A stretch of DNA of 64,000 nt from an uncultured cyanobacterium (GTDB lineage: Bacteria > Cyanobacteriota > Cyanobacteriia > PCC-6307 > Cyanobiaceae). The position numbers and the translations under genes are program-made. The DNA lies in assembly GCA_903871775.1 (NCBI GenBank), contig CAIQIA010000001.1, forward strand, positions 1 to 64,000, read 5' to 3'. The notes beneath the pieces are model-generated. The model was not told the origin of the DNA and ran no database searches. It saw nothing but the letters and a program-made list of their open reading frames with translations. This document shows, piece by piece, positions 23,771 through 33,936 of this stretch. Within the stretch, counting starts at the first letter, position 1; each line of letters opens with the position of its first letter.

Positions 23771-26476
23771 TCAGGGGGTGGGATAGCGGTTGAGCTGCGT
23801 GATCATCTTCAGGACCATGGCGGTCCAGCCAGTCTGATGACTGGCGCCGACTCCGGCACCATCATTGCCATTGAAGTACTCGTTGAACAGCAGCAGATCC
23901 CGCCAATGCGGGTCTTGCTGAAACAGATCCACGGCGCCCAGACAAGGGCGGCGGCCGCTGTCATCACGGCGGAACAGCGAGACGAGACGAGCCTCCAGCT
24001 CCAGGGAGGCCTCCCAGAGATTGAGCCAGCGCCCGGATCCCGTCGGCACCTCGACCTTGAGGGTATCCCCGTAGTAGTGGCCGAATTTCTGCAAAGCTTC
24101 AATCAGCAGGTAATTGATCGGCATCCACACCGGTCCACGCCAGTTCGAATTGCCCCCGAACATCGCCACCGGACTGTCGGCAGGGGTGTAGGCGAGGGTC
24201 TGGGAGTCTGCCCCCTCGGTGAAGGTGTAAGGCTGGTCTTCGTAGACGCGCGAAAGCGAGCGGATGCCGTAGGGAGAGAGAAACTCCCGTTCGTCGAAAA
24301 GGTAGCGACAGATGCGCTCAAGACGGTCACGGGGCACCAGAGACAGAAGCAATCGATCATCGTTCCAGAGACCGATGTTTCCGGCCATCCAGGTCGGCGA
24401 GATGCGCTCCCGGAAGTACCAGGCCATGGTCTTGCGAACATCGAGCGATGGCAGTCGCATCACCGTTTCGACATCAAAGCTGGCGACCGCCAGCAAAGGG
24501 ATCAGCCCAGAGACAGAACGGGTTCGCAGATAGTCCCAGCTGCCATCTGGGCGCTTGATGACATCATAATAAAAGCCGTCCTGCTCATCCCAGTTCAGGA
24601 AGTTCCGCTGAGTGGTCACCACGGTGTTAAGGGTAACGGCCAGCTGCACAAAATCAAAGATAAAGCGCTCGCAGAGATCGGCGTACTCGGCCTCCTGAAC
24701 GCTGAGCTCCACCGCAATCTGCAGCAGATTGAGGCTCAGCATGGCCATCCAGGCCGTGCCATCGCATTGTTCGATGACACTGCCATCGGCCAGGGGGAAG
24801 CGGCGATCAAAGACGGCAATGTTGTCGAGGCCCAGGAAGCCACCTTCAAAGACATTGTCACCGGAGCGGTCGTTGCGGTTGGCCCACCAGCCGTATTCAA
24901 GGATCAGCTTGCGCAGGGCAGCGCGCAGAAATGTGAAGTCGCCGTACTGGCTGGAACGCCTCTCGATCTGGAAGATCCGCAAAGCAGCCCAGGCACCGAG
25001 GGGGGGGTTGGGATCCGAGAGAGCCCATTCATAGGCCGGCGTCTGGGCATTGGGCGCCGTGAATCGCGGGGAGCGCAGCAGCATGCACTGCTCCTTGGCC
25101 ATGGCGGGATCCACCTCGGCGAACGCCACCGCGTGGAACATCAGATCCCACTGGCAGAAGTAGGGATACTCCCAGCTGTCTGGCATGGCGATGACATGGT
25201 CGGCATAGAGACGCTTCCAGTAGGCGTTCTGGGTCTGCCAACGTTCAGCCGGTGGGGGGGGATGGCCCGGATCACCGCTCAACCAGCGAATCACGCTCCA
25301 GTGGTAATGCTTCTTGCACCAGAGCAGACCACTGGCCGCCGATCGGAAGATATGGGCGTCGTGCTCAGGCAACCCCTGGCCGATCAGCCCGAAGTACTGC
25401 AGCGCTTCCTCTTCCCGCGCCGCCAGACCGGCTTCGAAGCTGTCATCGAAGGGATCCTCGGGAAGGTGGGGGGCCAGGCGCAGATCCACCACCCACTCCT
25501 CACCGGCCGCCAGGGTCCGCTGCAGCCAGAGGGCGGTGCGGGTGCCCTCGCCGGCCGGATTGACCGCGGCCTCATCACCATCGATCAACAGGCGGTGAAA
25601 CGCATCCCTCTGCCAGGCGATGGCGTTGGCGATGCCATAGAGGCGTTCCGTGTTGGTTTCGTTCTCGGTGAACAGCCAGCGGCCCTGCTCACGGCACACC
25701 AGCCGGTAGCTCTCCAGGGCGGGCAGGGCCTCGCAGACCACCCCTGAGCCCTGCTGTCGGATCAACCGACGGGCCAGATCAGGATCGTGGTATCCCCAGG
25801 CCCAGGTGTTGCGCAGCCAGAGGCTGGGGAGAAGATGCAGCAGCGCAGGCTCAGGGCCACGGTTCACGACCCGGATCCTGATCAGCAGATCGTTCCAGTC
25901 GGCTTTGGCGTACTCGACGACAACGTCGAAATAGCGATGCTGATCGAAGATGCCGGTGTCGACGAGTTCGTATTCGGGGTCGTGGCGGGTCCGGTGGGCG
26001 TTCTGCTCCAGCAGCTCGTCATAGGGGAAACACCCCTGCGGGTATTTGTACAACCCCCGCATGAAGCTGTGGGTGGGGGTGTTGAGCAGATGGAAGAAGT
26101 AATCCTTGACGTCCTCGCCATGGTTCCCCTCGCCATTGCCGAGGCCGAAGGGTCGCTCCTTCAGGATCGGATCCACCCCGTTCCAGAGGGTCAGACCGAA
26201 GCAGAGGCGGCCCTGGTTGTCGCAGATGCCCAGCAGACCGTCCTCGCCCCAGCGGTAGGCCCGGGAGCGGGCATGGTCATGGGGGAAGGACGTCCAGGCA
26301 TCGCCATCGGCGGAGTAGTCCTCCCGGACGGTGCCCCACTGGCGGTCGGAGAGATAACTGCCCCACAGATGCCAGGGCACTCCGCCACGGTCACGCTCGG
26401 CGATGCGGCCGTGTTCGCTGCTGGGATGTTCCGTCGACAGGGAATGATCCGCTCGGGATGGGTCGGCTGGGGTCAC
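23771..26476 (-). CDS. GH63-like (mannosylglycerate hydrolase-type) glycosidase
   Basis: 901 residues from a GTG start that overlaps the upstream GMC2 stop (GTGA). Conserved blocks of the MGH1/GH63 group include HDHARSRAYRWGEDGLLG, SWEYPYFCQWDLMFHAVAF, NVFEGGFLGLDNIAVFD, the barrel segment SNWRGPVWMPINYLLIEAL, and a late LLLFNEYFNGNDGAGVGASHQTGW (shown in part). The all-alpha (alpha/alpha)6 barrel fits an inverting glucosidase or mannosylglycerate/glucosylglycerate hydrolase. No signal peptide is seen. Relatives act on compatible solutes or oligosaccharides. Encoded between two GMC flavoproteins, it may release the sugar they oxidise. Confidence 0.8.
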   Translation of the reverse strand: MTPADPSRADHSLSTEHPSSEHGRIAERDRGGVPWHLWGSYLSDRQWGTVREDYSADGDAWTSFPHDHARSRAYRWGEDGLLGICDNQGRLCFGLTLWNGVDPILKERPFGLGNGEGNHGEDVKDYFFHLLNTPTHSFMRGLYKYPQGCFPYDELLEQNAHRTRHDPEYELVDTGIFDQHRYFDVVVEYAKADWNDLLIRIRVVNRGPEPALLHLLPSLWLRNTWAWGYHDPDLARRLIRQQGSGVVCEALPALESYRLVCREQGRWLFTENETNTERLYGIANAIAWQRDAFHRLLIDGDEAAVNPAGEGTRTALWLQRTLAAGEEWVVDLRLAPHLPEDPFDDSFEAGLAAREEEALQYFGLIGQGLPEHDAHIFRSAASGLLWCKKHYHWSVIRWLSGDPGHPPPPAERWQTQNAYWKRLYADHVIAMPDSWEYPYFCQWDLMFHAVAFAEVDPAMAKEQCMLLRSPRFTAPNAQTPAYEWALSDPNPPLGAWAALRIFQIERRSSQYGDFTFLRAALRKLILEYGWWANRNDRSGDNVFEGGFLGLDNIAVFDRRFPLADGSVIEQCDGTAWMAMLSLNLLQIAVELSVQEAEYADLCERFIFDFVQLAVTLNTVVTTQRNFLNWDEQDGFYYDVIKRPDGSWDYLRTRSVSGLIPLLAVASFDVETVMRLPSLDVRKTMAWYFRERISPTWMAGNIGLWNDDRLLLSLVPRDRLERICRYLFDEREFLSPYGIRSLSRVYEDQPYTFTEGADSQTLAYTPADSPVAMFGGNSNWRGPVWMPINYLLIEALQKFGHYYGDTLKVEVPTGSGRWLNLWEASLELEARLVSLFRRDDSGRRPCLGAVDLFQQDPHWRDLLLFNEYFNGNDGAGVGASHQTGWTAMVLKMITQLNRYPTP

Positions 26477-27993
26477 AGAGCGCCCCCCGCGAGATGGTCG
26501 GCCAGGCGCAGGGCCAGGGCGATGACGGTCAGCCCCGGTCCCACCGCCGGGCAGCTCGGGAAGACACTGGCGTCAGCCACGTAGAGGTTCTCGAGTTCAT
26601 GGCAACGACCATCGCGATCGACCACCGAGGCAGTGGGATCATCGCCCATCCGGCAGGTGCCGCAGGAATAACCCATCACCTGCAGCGGCACCTCACTGCG
26701 GGGATGCACCGGTGCGGCCTGCAGCACCTGCACCTGCGGATCGGCCTCCACCGCCTTGAGGGTGTCGAGCCAGCGGTAGACGAGGCGGTCGTGGGCCTCG
26801 CGGTTGTTCGCCAGGTAGTTGACGTGCAGGCGGTCGCCGTTGAGCCAGACCTTGTTGTGGCGATCAGGGGCGACGGGGCTGCTGGCCCACCAGGCCAGGG
26901 ACCGGGACGCCAGCTGGTCGAGACCGAAGCCCGGCAGCAGCCGTGTCACGAGGGACAGCACCGGCGGCGACTCGGCGAACAGGGGATCCTGCAGCACCCC
27001 ACCGGCTGAGCGCACCTGACCAAGGGGATAACTGACGTTGCGGTCGCCCCAGTAGTAGTCATTGACCGCCCAGCTGCGTCCATAGCGGCCCGAGTTGGCG
27101 ACCGACGTGAGCTGAAGGATCGACGTCAGCTGCGGACGCATCAGATGGCGGCCCACCAGATCGGAGCCGTTGCCCAGGCCACGGGGATGGCGATCGCTGA
27201 CGGAACGGAGCAGCAGGGCCGCCGTGTTCACGGCACCGGCCGCCAGCACCACCCGGTCGGCACGGAAGAGCCAGTCCTGCCCCCGGACGCTGGCCTGGAC
27301 CGCGCTCACCCTCGTGCCGGCGGGGTTCACGTGCAGCTGCGTGACGACGGCTTCGGTCTGCAGCGTCAGCTGGGGATCGGCGACGGCGGCGGTGACACCG
27401 AAGACCTCCGCATCGCCACTGGGATCTTCGACCTGGTCAGACCAGCTGATCGGCAGCCGGTAGGGATGGCAGCCGGCCCGTTCGAGGGCCTCGGCGATGG
27501 GGGTCAGAAAAGGCTCGACCGGCAGGGGGGCATGGGCATAGGCTCCGCCCCGGGGGGGCTCGGTGGGGTCGGCCCCGGCGGCACCATGCACCCGATAGAG
27601 ATGTTCGGCGGTGTCGTACCAGGGCGCCAGCTCGTCGTAGGCCAGGGGCCAGGCGGGGGCGGTGCCCTCCTGCAGCGGATGCTCCTGCAGATCCCCTTCC
27701 CGCAGGCGCTCCAGCACCCCGCCCCAGATCTTGGTGTTGCCCCCGAGGGCATAGATGGTCTGCGGCGGAAAGGGATCGCCGTCAGGTCCCATCCAGCTCT
27801 CCCGCGCCGGGTGGTAGCGGTCCTTGCGGAACAGGTCGACGTCGGCCACGTTCTGGTCAGCCAGGGGCAGCTGGCCACCGCGCTCAAGCAGCAGCACCCG
27901 GCGCCCCCGGCCGGCAAGACGTCCGGCCAGGGTGCCCCCGGCGGCACCGCTGCCGATGATGATGACGTCGTAATGGGTGTCGTCGATGATCAT
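26473..27993 (-). CDS. GMC-family flavoprotein with altered catalytic pair (GMC2)
   Basis: 506 residues. FAD motif IIGSGAAGGTLAGRL and LLLERGGQLP are intact, and it is a clear paralogue of GMC1. It lacks the inserted Cys cluster: the region reads SWSDQVEDPSGDAEVF. The catalytic His of the HxxGTxRxG block is Tyr442 (GYSCGTCRMG), and the Asn of VNPxLT is Gly485 (AVGPGLT). It probably binds FAD but may not perform standard alcohol oxidation. It could be a structural or electron-transfer partner of GMC1. It follows ctaE after 55 bp and overlaps the glycosidase start by 4 bp. Confidence 0.85.
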   Translation of the reverse strand: MIIDDTHYDVIIIGSGAAGGTLAGRLAGRGRRVLLLERGGQLPLADQNVADVDLFRKDRYHPARESWMGPDGDPFPPQTIYALGGNTKIWGGVLERLREGDLQEHPLQEGTAPAWPLAYDELAPWYDTAEHLYRVHGAAGADPTEPPRGGAYAHAPLPVEPFLTPIAEALERAGCHPYRLPISWSDQVEDPSGDAEVFGVTAAVADPQLTLQTEAVVTQLHVNPAGTRVSAVQASVRGQDWLFRADRVVLAAGAVNTAALLLRSVSDRHPRGLGNGSDLVGRHLMRPQLTSILQLTSVANSGRYGRSWAVNDYYWGDRNVSYPLGQVRSAGGVLQDPLFAESPPVLSLVTRLLPGFGLDQLASRSLAWWASSPVAPDRHNKVWLNGDRLHVNYLANNREAHDRLVYRWLDTLKAVEADPQVQVLQAAPVHPRSEVPLQVMGYSCGTCRMGDDPTASVVDRDGRCHELENLYVADASVFPSCPAVGPGLTVIALALRLADHLAGGAL

Positions 27994-28048
27994 GGCGCCG
28001 GTCGGATTGGTTCCTGGAGAGACGGGGTGGTGAACAACAGAGAACTGG

Positions 28049-28648
28049 TCAGTGACGCTGCCAGACGTAGATCAGCAGGAAAAGGATGATCCAGATGACA
28101 TCAACGAAGTGCCAGAAGAGCGAAACTGAGGCGACACCGGCTTCACCACCGTTGTAGTTGCCCGGCCGGAACGAACGCAACAACATCAGGCCCATCAACA
28201 GGATTCCTGTGATTACATGCAGGCCGTGGAAGCCGGTGAGCAGGTAGAAGGTCGATCCGAACACTCCACTGCCGAGGCCGAAGGCCAGCTCTGACCATTC
28301 CACATACTGGCCATAAACGAAGTAAGCGCCCATCACCATGGTGAGCAACCACCAGCCCCTGAATGCCCAGAGGGCACGCCGGTGCAGGGCTTTTTCGGCA
28401 AGAACAGCCACGAAGCTGCTGCTGACGAGAATGATGGTGTTGATCAAGGGCATCCGCACCTCAAGCCCCTCGACACCCTCGGGCAGCCAGATCGGCGAGC
28501 TGAGCTTGAGGACGGTGAAGCCGGCAAAGAACGCCAGGAAGATGATGCTTTCTGAACAGAGAAAGATGATGAACCCCGTCAGGTTGTAGCCGCCATGCGG
28601 ATGCTCGGCGTTGGCGGGTGAGGGGGCAGCGGGCTGGGCGGTGGTCAT
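28049..28648 (-). CDS. ctaE: Haem-copper oxidase subunit III
   Basis: 199 residues from the ATG at 28648, 4 bp after the ctaD stop. Five or so helices: GFIIFLCSESIIFLAFFAG, TIILVSSSFVAVLAEKAL, GAYFVYGQYVEWSEL, STFYLLTGFHGLHVITGILL, SLFWHFVDVIWIILFLLIY. The E of FLCSES and the GFHGLHV and WHFVD motifs are family hallmarks of cytochrome oxidase subunit III. Last oxidase gene in the ctaC-ctaD-ctaE series. An upstream in-frame start would overlap ctaD and is rejected. Confidence 0.93.
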   Translation of the reverse strand: MTTAQPAAPSPANAEHPHGGYNLTGFIIFLCSESIIFLAFFAGFTVLKLSSPIWLPEGVEGLEVRMPLINTIILVSSSFVAVLAEKALHRRALWAFRGWWLLTMVMGAYFVYGQYVEWSELAFGLGSGVFGSTFYLLTGFHGLHVITGILLMGLMLLRSFRPGNYNGGEAGVASVSLFWHFVDVIWIILFLLIYVWQRH

Positions 28649-28652
28649 GGGA

Positions 28653-30344
28653 TCAGACCTCTTCGGAACGGGCAATGAAACGGTCCTGGTCAGCCACCAG
28701 GGGTTTGCCGAGCCCATAGCCGTAGGGAGCGGCGATCACCGTGGGCACATCGTGCTCAAAATTCTCGGCCGGGGGTGGTGACGGCAGCAACCACTCCAGA
28801 CCGATGGCATTCCAGGGGTTCGCCGGCGCCCGCGGCCCCCGCGCCCAGGAGCTGACCATGTTCAGCAGAAACGGGATGATGGCCACACCGAGCAGGAAGG
28901 CCCCCAGGCTGGCCAGCACATTTGACAGGGCGAACTCAGGGTCGTAAGAGGCGACCCGGCGGGGCATGCCCATCAAACCAGCCCAGTGCATCGGCAGAAA
29001 ATTGAGGGCACTGCCGATGAACGTGAGCCAGAAGTGCAGCTGCCCAAGGGGCTCATAGAACATGCGACCCGTGAACTTGGGGAACCAGTGGTAGATGGCG
29101 GCGAACACACCAAAGGTGATCGTGCAGAAAATCACGTAGTGAAAATGCCCGACCACAAAGTAGGTGTTGCCCACATGGATGTCGATCGGGACCGTTGCCA
29201 GCATGACCCCGGTGATGCCCGCAAAGATGAAATTGACGATGCCCCCCAGGCAGAACATCATCGGCGTCGTCAGGCGCAGCTTGCCCCGCCAAAGAGTCCC
29301 CAGCCAGGCGAACACCTTGATGCCGGTGGGCACGGCGATCAGCATCGTCGTGACCATGAAGAGATTGCGCATCCACTGGGGGGTGCCGCTGTAGAACATG
29401 TGGTGCACCCACACGATCAACCCCAGGAAGGTGATTCCGAATGATGCCAGCGCCACAACCTTGTAACCGAACAAGGGCTTGCGCGCATACACAGGCAGCA
29501 GCTCTGAGAAGATCCCGAAGACCGGCAGAACCATCACATAAACCGCCGGGTGGGAGTAGAACCAGAAAAAGTGCTGATACAACATCGGATCGCCGCCACC
29601 CTCGGGCTTGAAGAAGCTCGTGCCGAAGCTGAGATCAAACAGCAGCATGATCGCGCCGCCCGTCAACGAAGGCAGACCGATCAGCTGAATGGTCTGGGCT
29701 GCAGCCGCCGTCCAGCAGAAGATCGGCATGCGGAAAAAGGTCATCCCAGGCGCCCTCATCCGCAGAATCGTGGTGGTGAAATTGATCGCACCCATGATTG
29801 AAGACACTCCGGAAATGGCAACTGCCAGAATCCAGAGAAACTGCCCATTGATCAGATGGCCGAGGGGGTTCTGGGTGCTGACGGGTGGATAGGCCCACCA
29901 CCCAGACGAGGAGGGCCCACCGGGCACAATGAAGCTCGCCATGAGCAGAACGCCAAAGACCGGCACCAGCCAGAAAGCGGCCGCATTCAGACGCGGGAAG
30001 GCCATGTCTGGCGCACCGATCATCGGCGGGATCAACAGGTTGTTGAAGCCATTCAGGATGGGAAACAGGAACAGGAACAGCATCACTGTTCCATGCATCG
30101 TGTACAACCCGTTGTAGACCGTGGGATCAACGAGGTCAGATGGCGGCGTGATCAGCTCACCCCGCATGATCATCGCCAGCAGTCCACCCACCAGCAAAAA
30201 GAATAGAGATACCACCATGTACTGAATGCCGATTACCTTGGCATCCGTGTTGAAGCCGAAGAACCGCTTCCAGTTGTCAGGGGCACCGGGAACAGGGTGC
30301 GGCGCCCGCAGCACCCTGGGATCAAAAGGGAGGGAACCGGTCAT
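28653..30344 (-). CDS. ctaD: Haem-copper oxidase subunit I (YSHPAVY type)
   Basis: 563 residues from the ATG at 30344, 4 bp after the ctaC stop. Haem ligands are visible in YTMHGTVMLFL and VGHFHYVIF. CuB ligands are in YSHPAVY and WVHHMFYSG, and the K-channel lysine is in TGIKVFAW. Loop GAPDMAFPRLNA is conserved. Instead of the D-channel glutamate motif HPEVY, the sequence has YSHPAVY, the pattern of A2-type oxidases. It reduces O2 to water and pumps protons. With a CuA-less subunit II it is best read as the cyanobacterial alternative respiratory terminal oxidase (ARTO, ctaDII); that naming is inference. Confidence 0.93.
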   Translation of the reverse strand: MTGSLPFDPRVLRAPHPVPGAPDNWKRFFGFNTDAKVIGIQYMVVSLFFLLVGGLLAMIMRGELITPPSDLVDPTVYNGLYTMHGTVMLFLFLFPILNGFNNLLIPPMIGAPDMAFPRLNAAAFWLVPVFGVLLMASFIVPGGPSSSGWWAYPPVSTQNPLGHLINGQFLWILAVAISGVSSIMGAINFTTTILRMRAPGMTFFRMPIFCWTAAAAQTIQLIGLPSLTGGAIMLLFDLSFGTSFFKPEGGGDPMLYQHFFWFYSHPAVYVMVLPVFGIFSELLPVYARKPLFGYKVVALASFGITFLGLIVWVHHMFYSGTPQWMRNLFMVTTMLIAVPTGIKVFAWLGTLWRGKLRLTTPMMFCLGGIVNFIFAGITGVMLATVPIDIHVGNTYFVVGHFHYVIFCTITFGVFAAIYHWFPKFTGRMFYEPLGQLHFWLTFIGSALNFLPMHWAGLMGMPRRVASYDPEFALSNVLASLGAFLLGVAIIPFLLNMVSSWARGPRAPANPWNAIGLEWLLPSPPPAENFEHDVPTVIAAPYGYGLGKPLVADQDRFIARSEEV

Positions 30345-30348
30345 TTTC

Positions 30349-31293
30349 TCAGGCCTCGTGGGGAGCATCAACGGCAGTGGTGACATTCACCCGGGGGGGT
30401 GGCGCAGGCGGCACCGTCGCCCAGCCGTGGTCACCCTCGGCCAGCCGACGCCGATGCAGATCCATAGCCAGGTTCGGCGCCTCGACCAGGGGCTGGCGCG
30501 CCGCAGCCGCCAGCCAGGCATCAAAGTCGTCGGGATCCTGCACAACCACATCGGTCTGGTTGGTGGCGAAGTAGCCACCGCTGAACATGGCGTCCCGCAG
30601 GCGGTAACGGCCATCACGGGTGGGGGTGAGGGCGTAGCGGATGACGCTGCCTGGCACGATGTCCTGCTTGAGACGGAAGGCAGGCACGTAGAAACTGTGC
30701 AGCACATCCATTGAGGTCAGGCGCAGGTCGGCACGACGCTCAAGCGGGAGATGCAGTTCGGTGCTGCGCACACCATTCGGATACACAAACTCCCACGACC
30801 ACTGACGGGCGATCACCTCAATCGGACCAAAGGTGGTGCCAGCAGCCCGGTCGCTGCTGGTCAGGGCCGGCGCAGCACCGTTCTCGGCCACACGCTCCTT
30901 GCCCCCGAGGGTGGCCAGGGTGTGATTCACCCTGATCGTGTGGGCCGCAATCAGCATCACCAGCACAAATGGCAACACCGTCCAGGTGATCTCCAGTCGG
31001 GTGTTGCCCTCGATCGGATCACCGTCAACCAGGTCGTAGCGGGGGGCACGATTGAACAGCAGCGTCCAGATGACGACGCTGAGACAGCCCAGGAAAATGA
31101 AGGTGCCGATGCCTGTCTCCAGGGCGAAAAGACCATCGACGTGGGGGGCCGCCGAGGAGGCCTGCACCGGCAGCCAGCCATGGGAGGCCCGGGCCATGGC
31201 CAGGCTGATCAGCAGATTCAGCGCCAGGCCGGCGGTGATCAGCAGCAGGCCGGTCGCAGACGGCCGCGACGGGCGTGGGAGCGTCGGAGTCAT
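30349..31293 (-). CDS. ctaC: Haem-copper oxidase subunit II without the CuA site
   Basis: 314 residues with two N-terminal transmembrane helices (about 15-37 and 60-80) plus EITWTVLPFVLVMLIAAHTI, then a periplasmic cupredoxin domain. ARQWSWEFVYPNG and MDVLHSFYVPAFRLKQDIVPG match subunit II. The usual CxExCGxxHxxM CuA loop is missing: the equivalent stretch is YRLRDAMFSGGYFATNQTDVVV, with no Cys. It therefore probably cannot accept electrons from cytochrome c or plastocyanin, as in quinol oxidases and cyanobacterial ARTO (ctaCII). Lies 8 bp downstream of a DUF2231 gene. Confidence 0.92.
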   Translation of the reverse strand: MTPTLPRPSRPSATGLLLITAGLALNLLISLAMARASHGWLPVQASSAAPHVDGLFALETGIGTFIFLGCLSVVIWTLLFNRAPRYDLVDGDPIEGNTRLEITWTVLPFVLVMLIAAHTIRVNHTLATLGGKERVAENGAAPALTSSDRAAGTTFGPIEVIARQWSWEFVYPNGVRSTELHLPLERRADLRLTSMDVLHSFYVPAFRLKQDIVPGSVIRYALTPTRDGRYRLRDAMFSGGYFATNQTDVVVQDPDDFDAWLAAAARQPLVEAPNLAMDLHRRRLAEGDHGWATVPPAPPPRVNVTTAVDAPHEA

Positions 31294-31301
31294 GGGTCGT
31301 C

Positions 31302-31916
31302 TCAGGGCAGCGCAGTGCGGGGATCGACGCCGGCAGCGAGCATCTGGTCAGCGGTGATGTGGACCCCGAACTCCGCCGCCAGTTCGGCGCCCAGGGTGCC
31401 GTGGAGACCAAGCACCAACAGAAGGGCCACCCCCAGGGCCAGGTAGGCCCAGGTCACCTGCCGGCCATAGTCACGGCGCCAGGCAAAGCGCTGGAAGCCG
31501 CGCCAGACGGTCATGGCGACGATGATCAGCAGCAGCAGCACGCCGCCGACGCCGTGCCAGAGCATGGTCGTGGTGGCACCCAGGCCGAGGGTGCTGCGCA
31601 TCCCGGGGATCGGGTCGGCCAGGAGCATCTCGAAGAAGCCCGCCCCCACGGTGAAGAACGTGACGACGGCGCAGGCCAGCAGGTTGTACCAGCCCACGTC
31701 GTGAAACCCCCGGCGCGTCACCGGCAGGGCCAGCCAGCGGAACACCCGCTTCTCGGCGGGATACAGAGCGCCGGCCACATCAAAGGCGATGGCGATGGCG
31801 AACAGCCCGATCGTGAAATGCACCAGGTTGGGGTGCACCGGCAGGGCGTACGGAAGATCGTTGGGCCCGAGGGAGGAGGCGATCTCGAGAGCGGGCGCCG
31901 GAGCGGACGGCGTCAT
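31302..31916 (-). CDS. DUF2231 multi-span membrane protein (second of pair)
   Basis: 204 residues, four or five hydrophobic spans. LPVHPNLVHFTIGLFAIAIAFDVAGAL carries the family motif HPxxVHFxIxxxxxxxxFDxxG (first 20 residues quoted or fewer in each segment). GVGGVLLLLIIVAMTVW and AYLALGVALLLVLGLHGTLGAEL form later helices. Two or more conserved His in the membrane might bind haem. It overlaps the preceding DUF2231 gene by ATGA and is 8 bp from ctaC, so it is very likely an accessory of the oxidase. Confidence 0.8.
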   Translation of the reverse strand: MTPSAPAPALEIASSLGPNDLPYALPVHPNLVHFTIGLFAIAIAFDVAGALYPAEKRVFRWLALPVTRRGFHDVGWYNLLACAVVTFFTVGAGFFEMLLADPIPGMRSTLGLGATTTMLWHGVGGVLLLLIIVAMTVWRGFQRFAWRRDYGRQVTWAYLALGVALLLVLGLHGTLGAELAAEFGVHITADQMLAAGVDPRTALP

Positions 31917-32416
31917 GAGAGCACCCCGGCCCGCATCGCCTCGACGACCTTGACCGTGTGCAGGCCATAGATCCAGATCAGCTTGTTGCCCAGGGTCACC
32001 TGGGTGACCACCAGCAGGGCCAGCACGCCATCCAGGGCCAGCACCCCGCGGGGCAGGCTGAGGGGATCCCCCTGCCGCACCACGTAACGCCAGCCGGTGA
32101 GCAGCCCCAGCACCCCGGCCAGGCTCCAGCCGATGGTGCTGTGCAGGTTGAGGATGTCGCGGGAGGCCCCGTAGGGGGCGGCCAGTCCGGCCTCGACCTG
32201 CCCGAAGATGATGGCCACGAAGATGGCCACGGTGGCCACGATCAGATTCCAGAAACTGACTTCAAACAGGTTGGGCTTCCGCATCAGCACCCCCACCAGA
32301 TCGAACACGACGCTGATCAGCGCCATGGCGATCACGAAATGAACGACGATCGGGTGGATCGTGTCCATCCAGGGCAGGTTGTGGTCGTTGAGCGGGGGGA
32401 GCAGGTGGTCCAGCAT
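31913..32416 (-). CDS. DUF2231 multi-span membrane protein (first of pair)
   Basis: 167 residues, four hydrophobic spans. MDTIHPIVVHFVIAMALI contains the HPxxVHF motif, followed by FDLVGVL as in the partner gene. A later STIGWSLAGVLGLLTGWRYV is the third helix. First gene of the array, with a good ribosome-binding site (GGGAG five bases before the ATG). Its distal His residues (HP, VHF, NLHS, GLH) make a haem-binding or quinone-site role possible. No direct function is known for the family. Confidence 0.8.
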   Translation of the reverse strand: MLDHLLPPLNDHNLPWMDTIHPIVVHFVIAMALISVVFDLVGVLMRKPNLFEVSFWNLIVATVAIFVAIIFGQVEAGLAAPYGASRDILNLHSTIGWSLAGVLGLLTGWRYVVRQGDPLSLPRGVLALDGVLALLVVTQVTLGNKLIWIYGLHTVKVVEAMRAGVLS

Positions 32417-32493
32417 CTCCCTGGGTGGCGACGCGAAGGGTCACCTCTTTGCTACTGAGGCGATCACGGCTCCCGGCGACCAGCCAGGATTGC

Positions 32494-32506
32494 TTCCGAA
32501 CCGGAA
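32494..32506. promoter_or_regulatory. Small palindrome between the oxidase array and fumC
   Basis: TTCCG (32494-32498), AAC, CGGAA (32502-32506): a perfect 5-bp inverted repeat in the 103-bp divergent region. It might be an operator for either side. No convincing -35/-10 pair was recognised here. Confidence 0.2.
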
Positions 32507-32519
32507 AACATTCGTTCCC

Positions 32520-33932
<1,413 letters not shown>

Positions 33933-33936
33933 ACCG

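Noticed and set aside
23750-25747. 665-codon plus-strand frame opposite the GH63-like gene
   Set aside because: Antisense of a conserved glycosidase.
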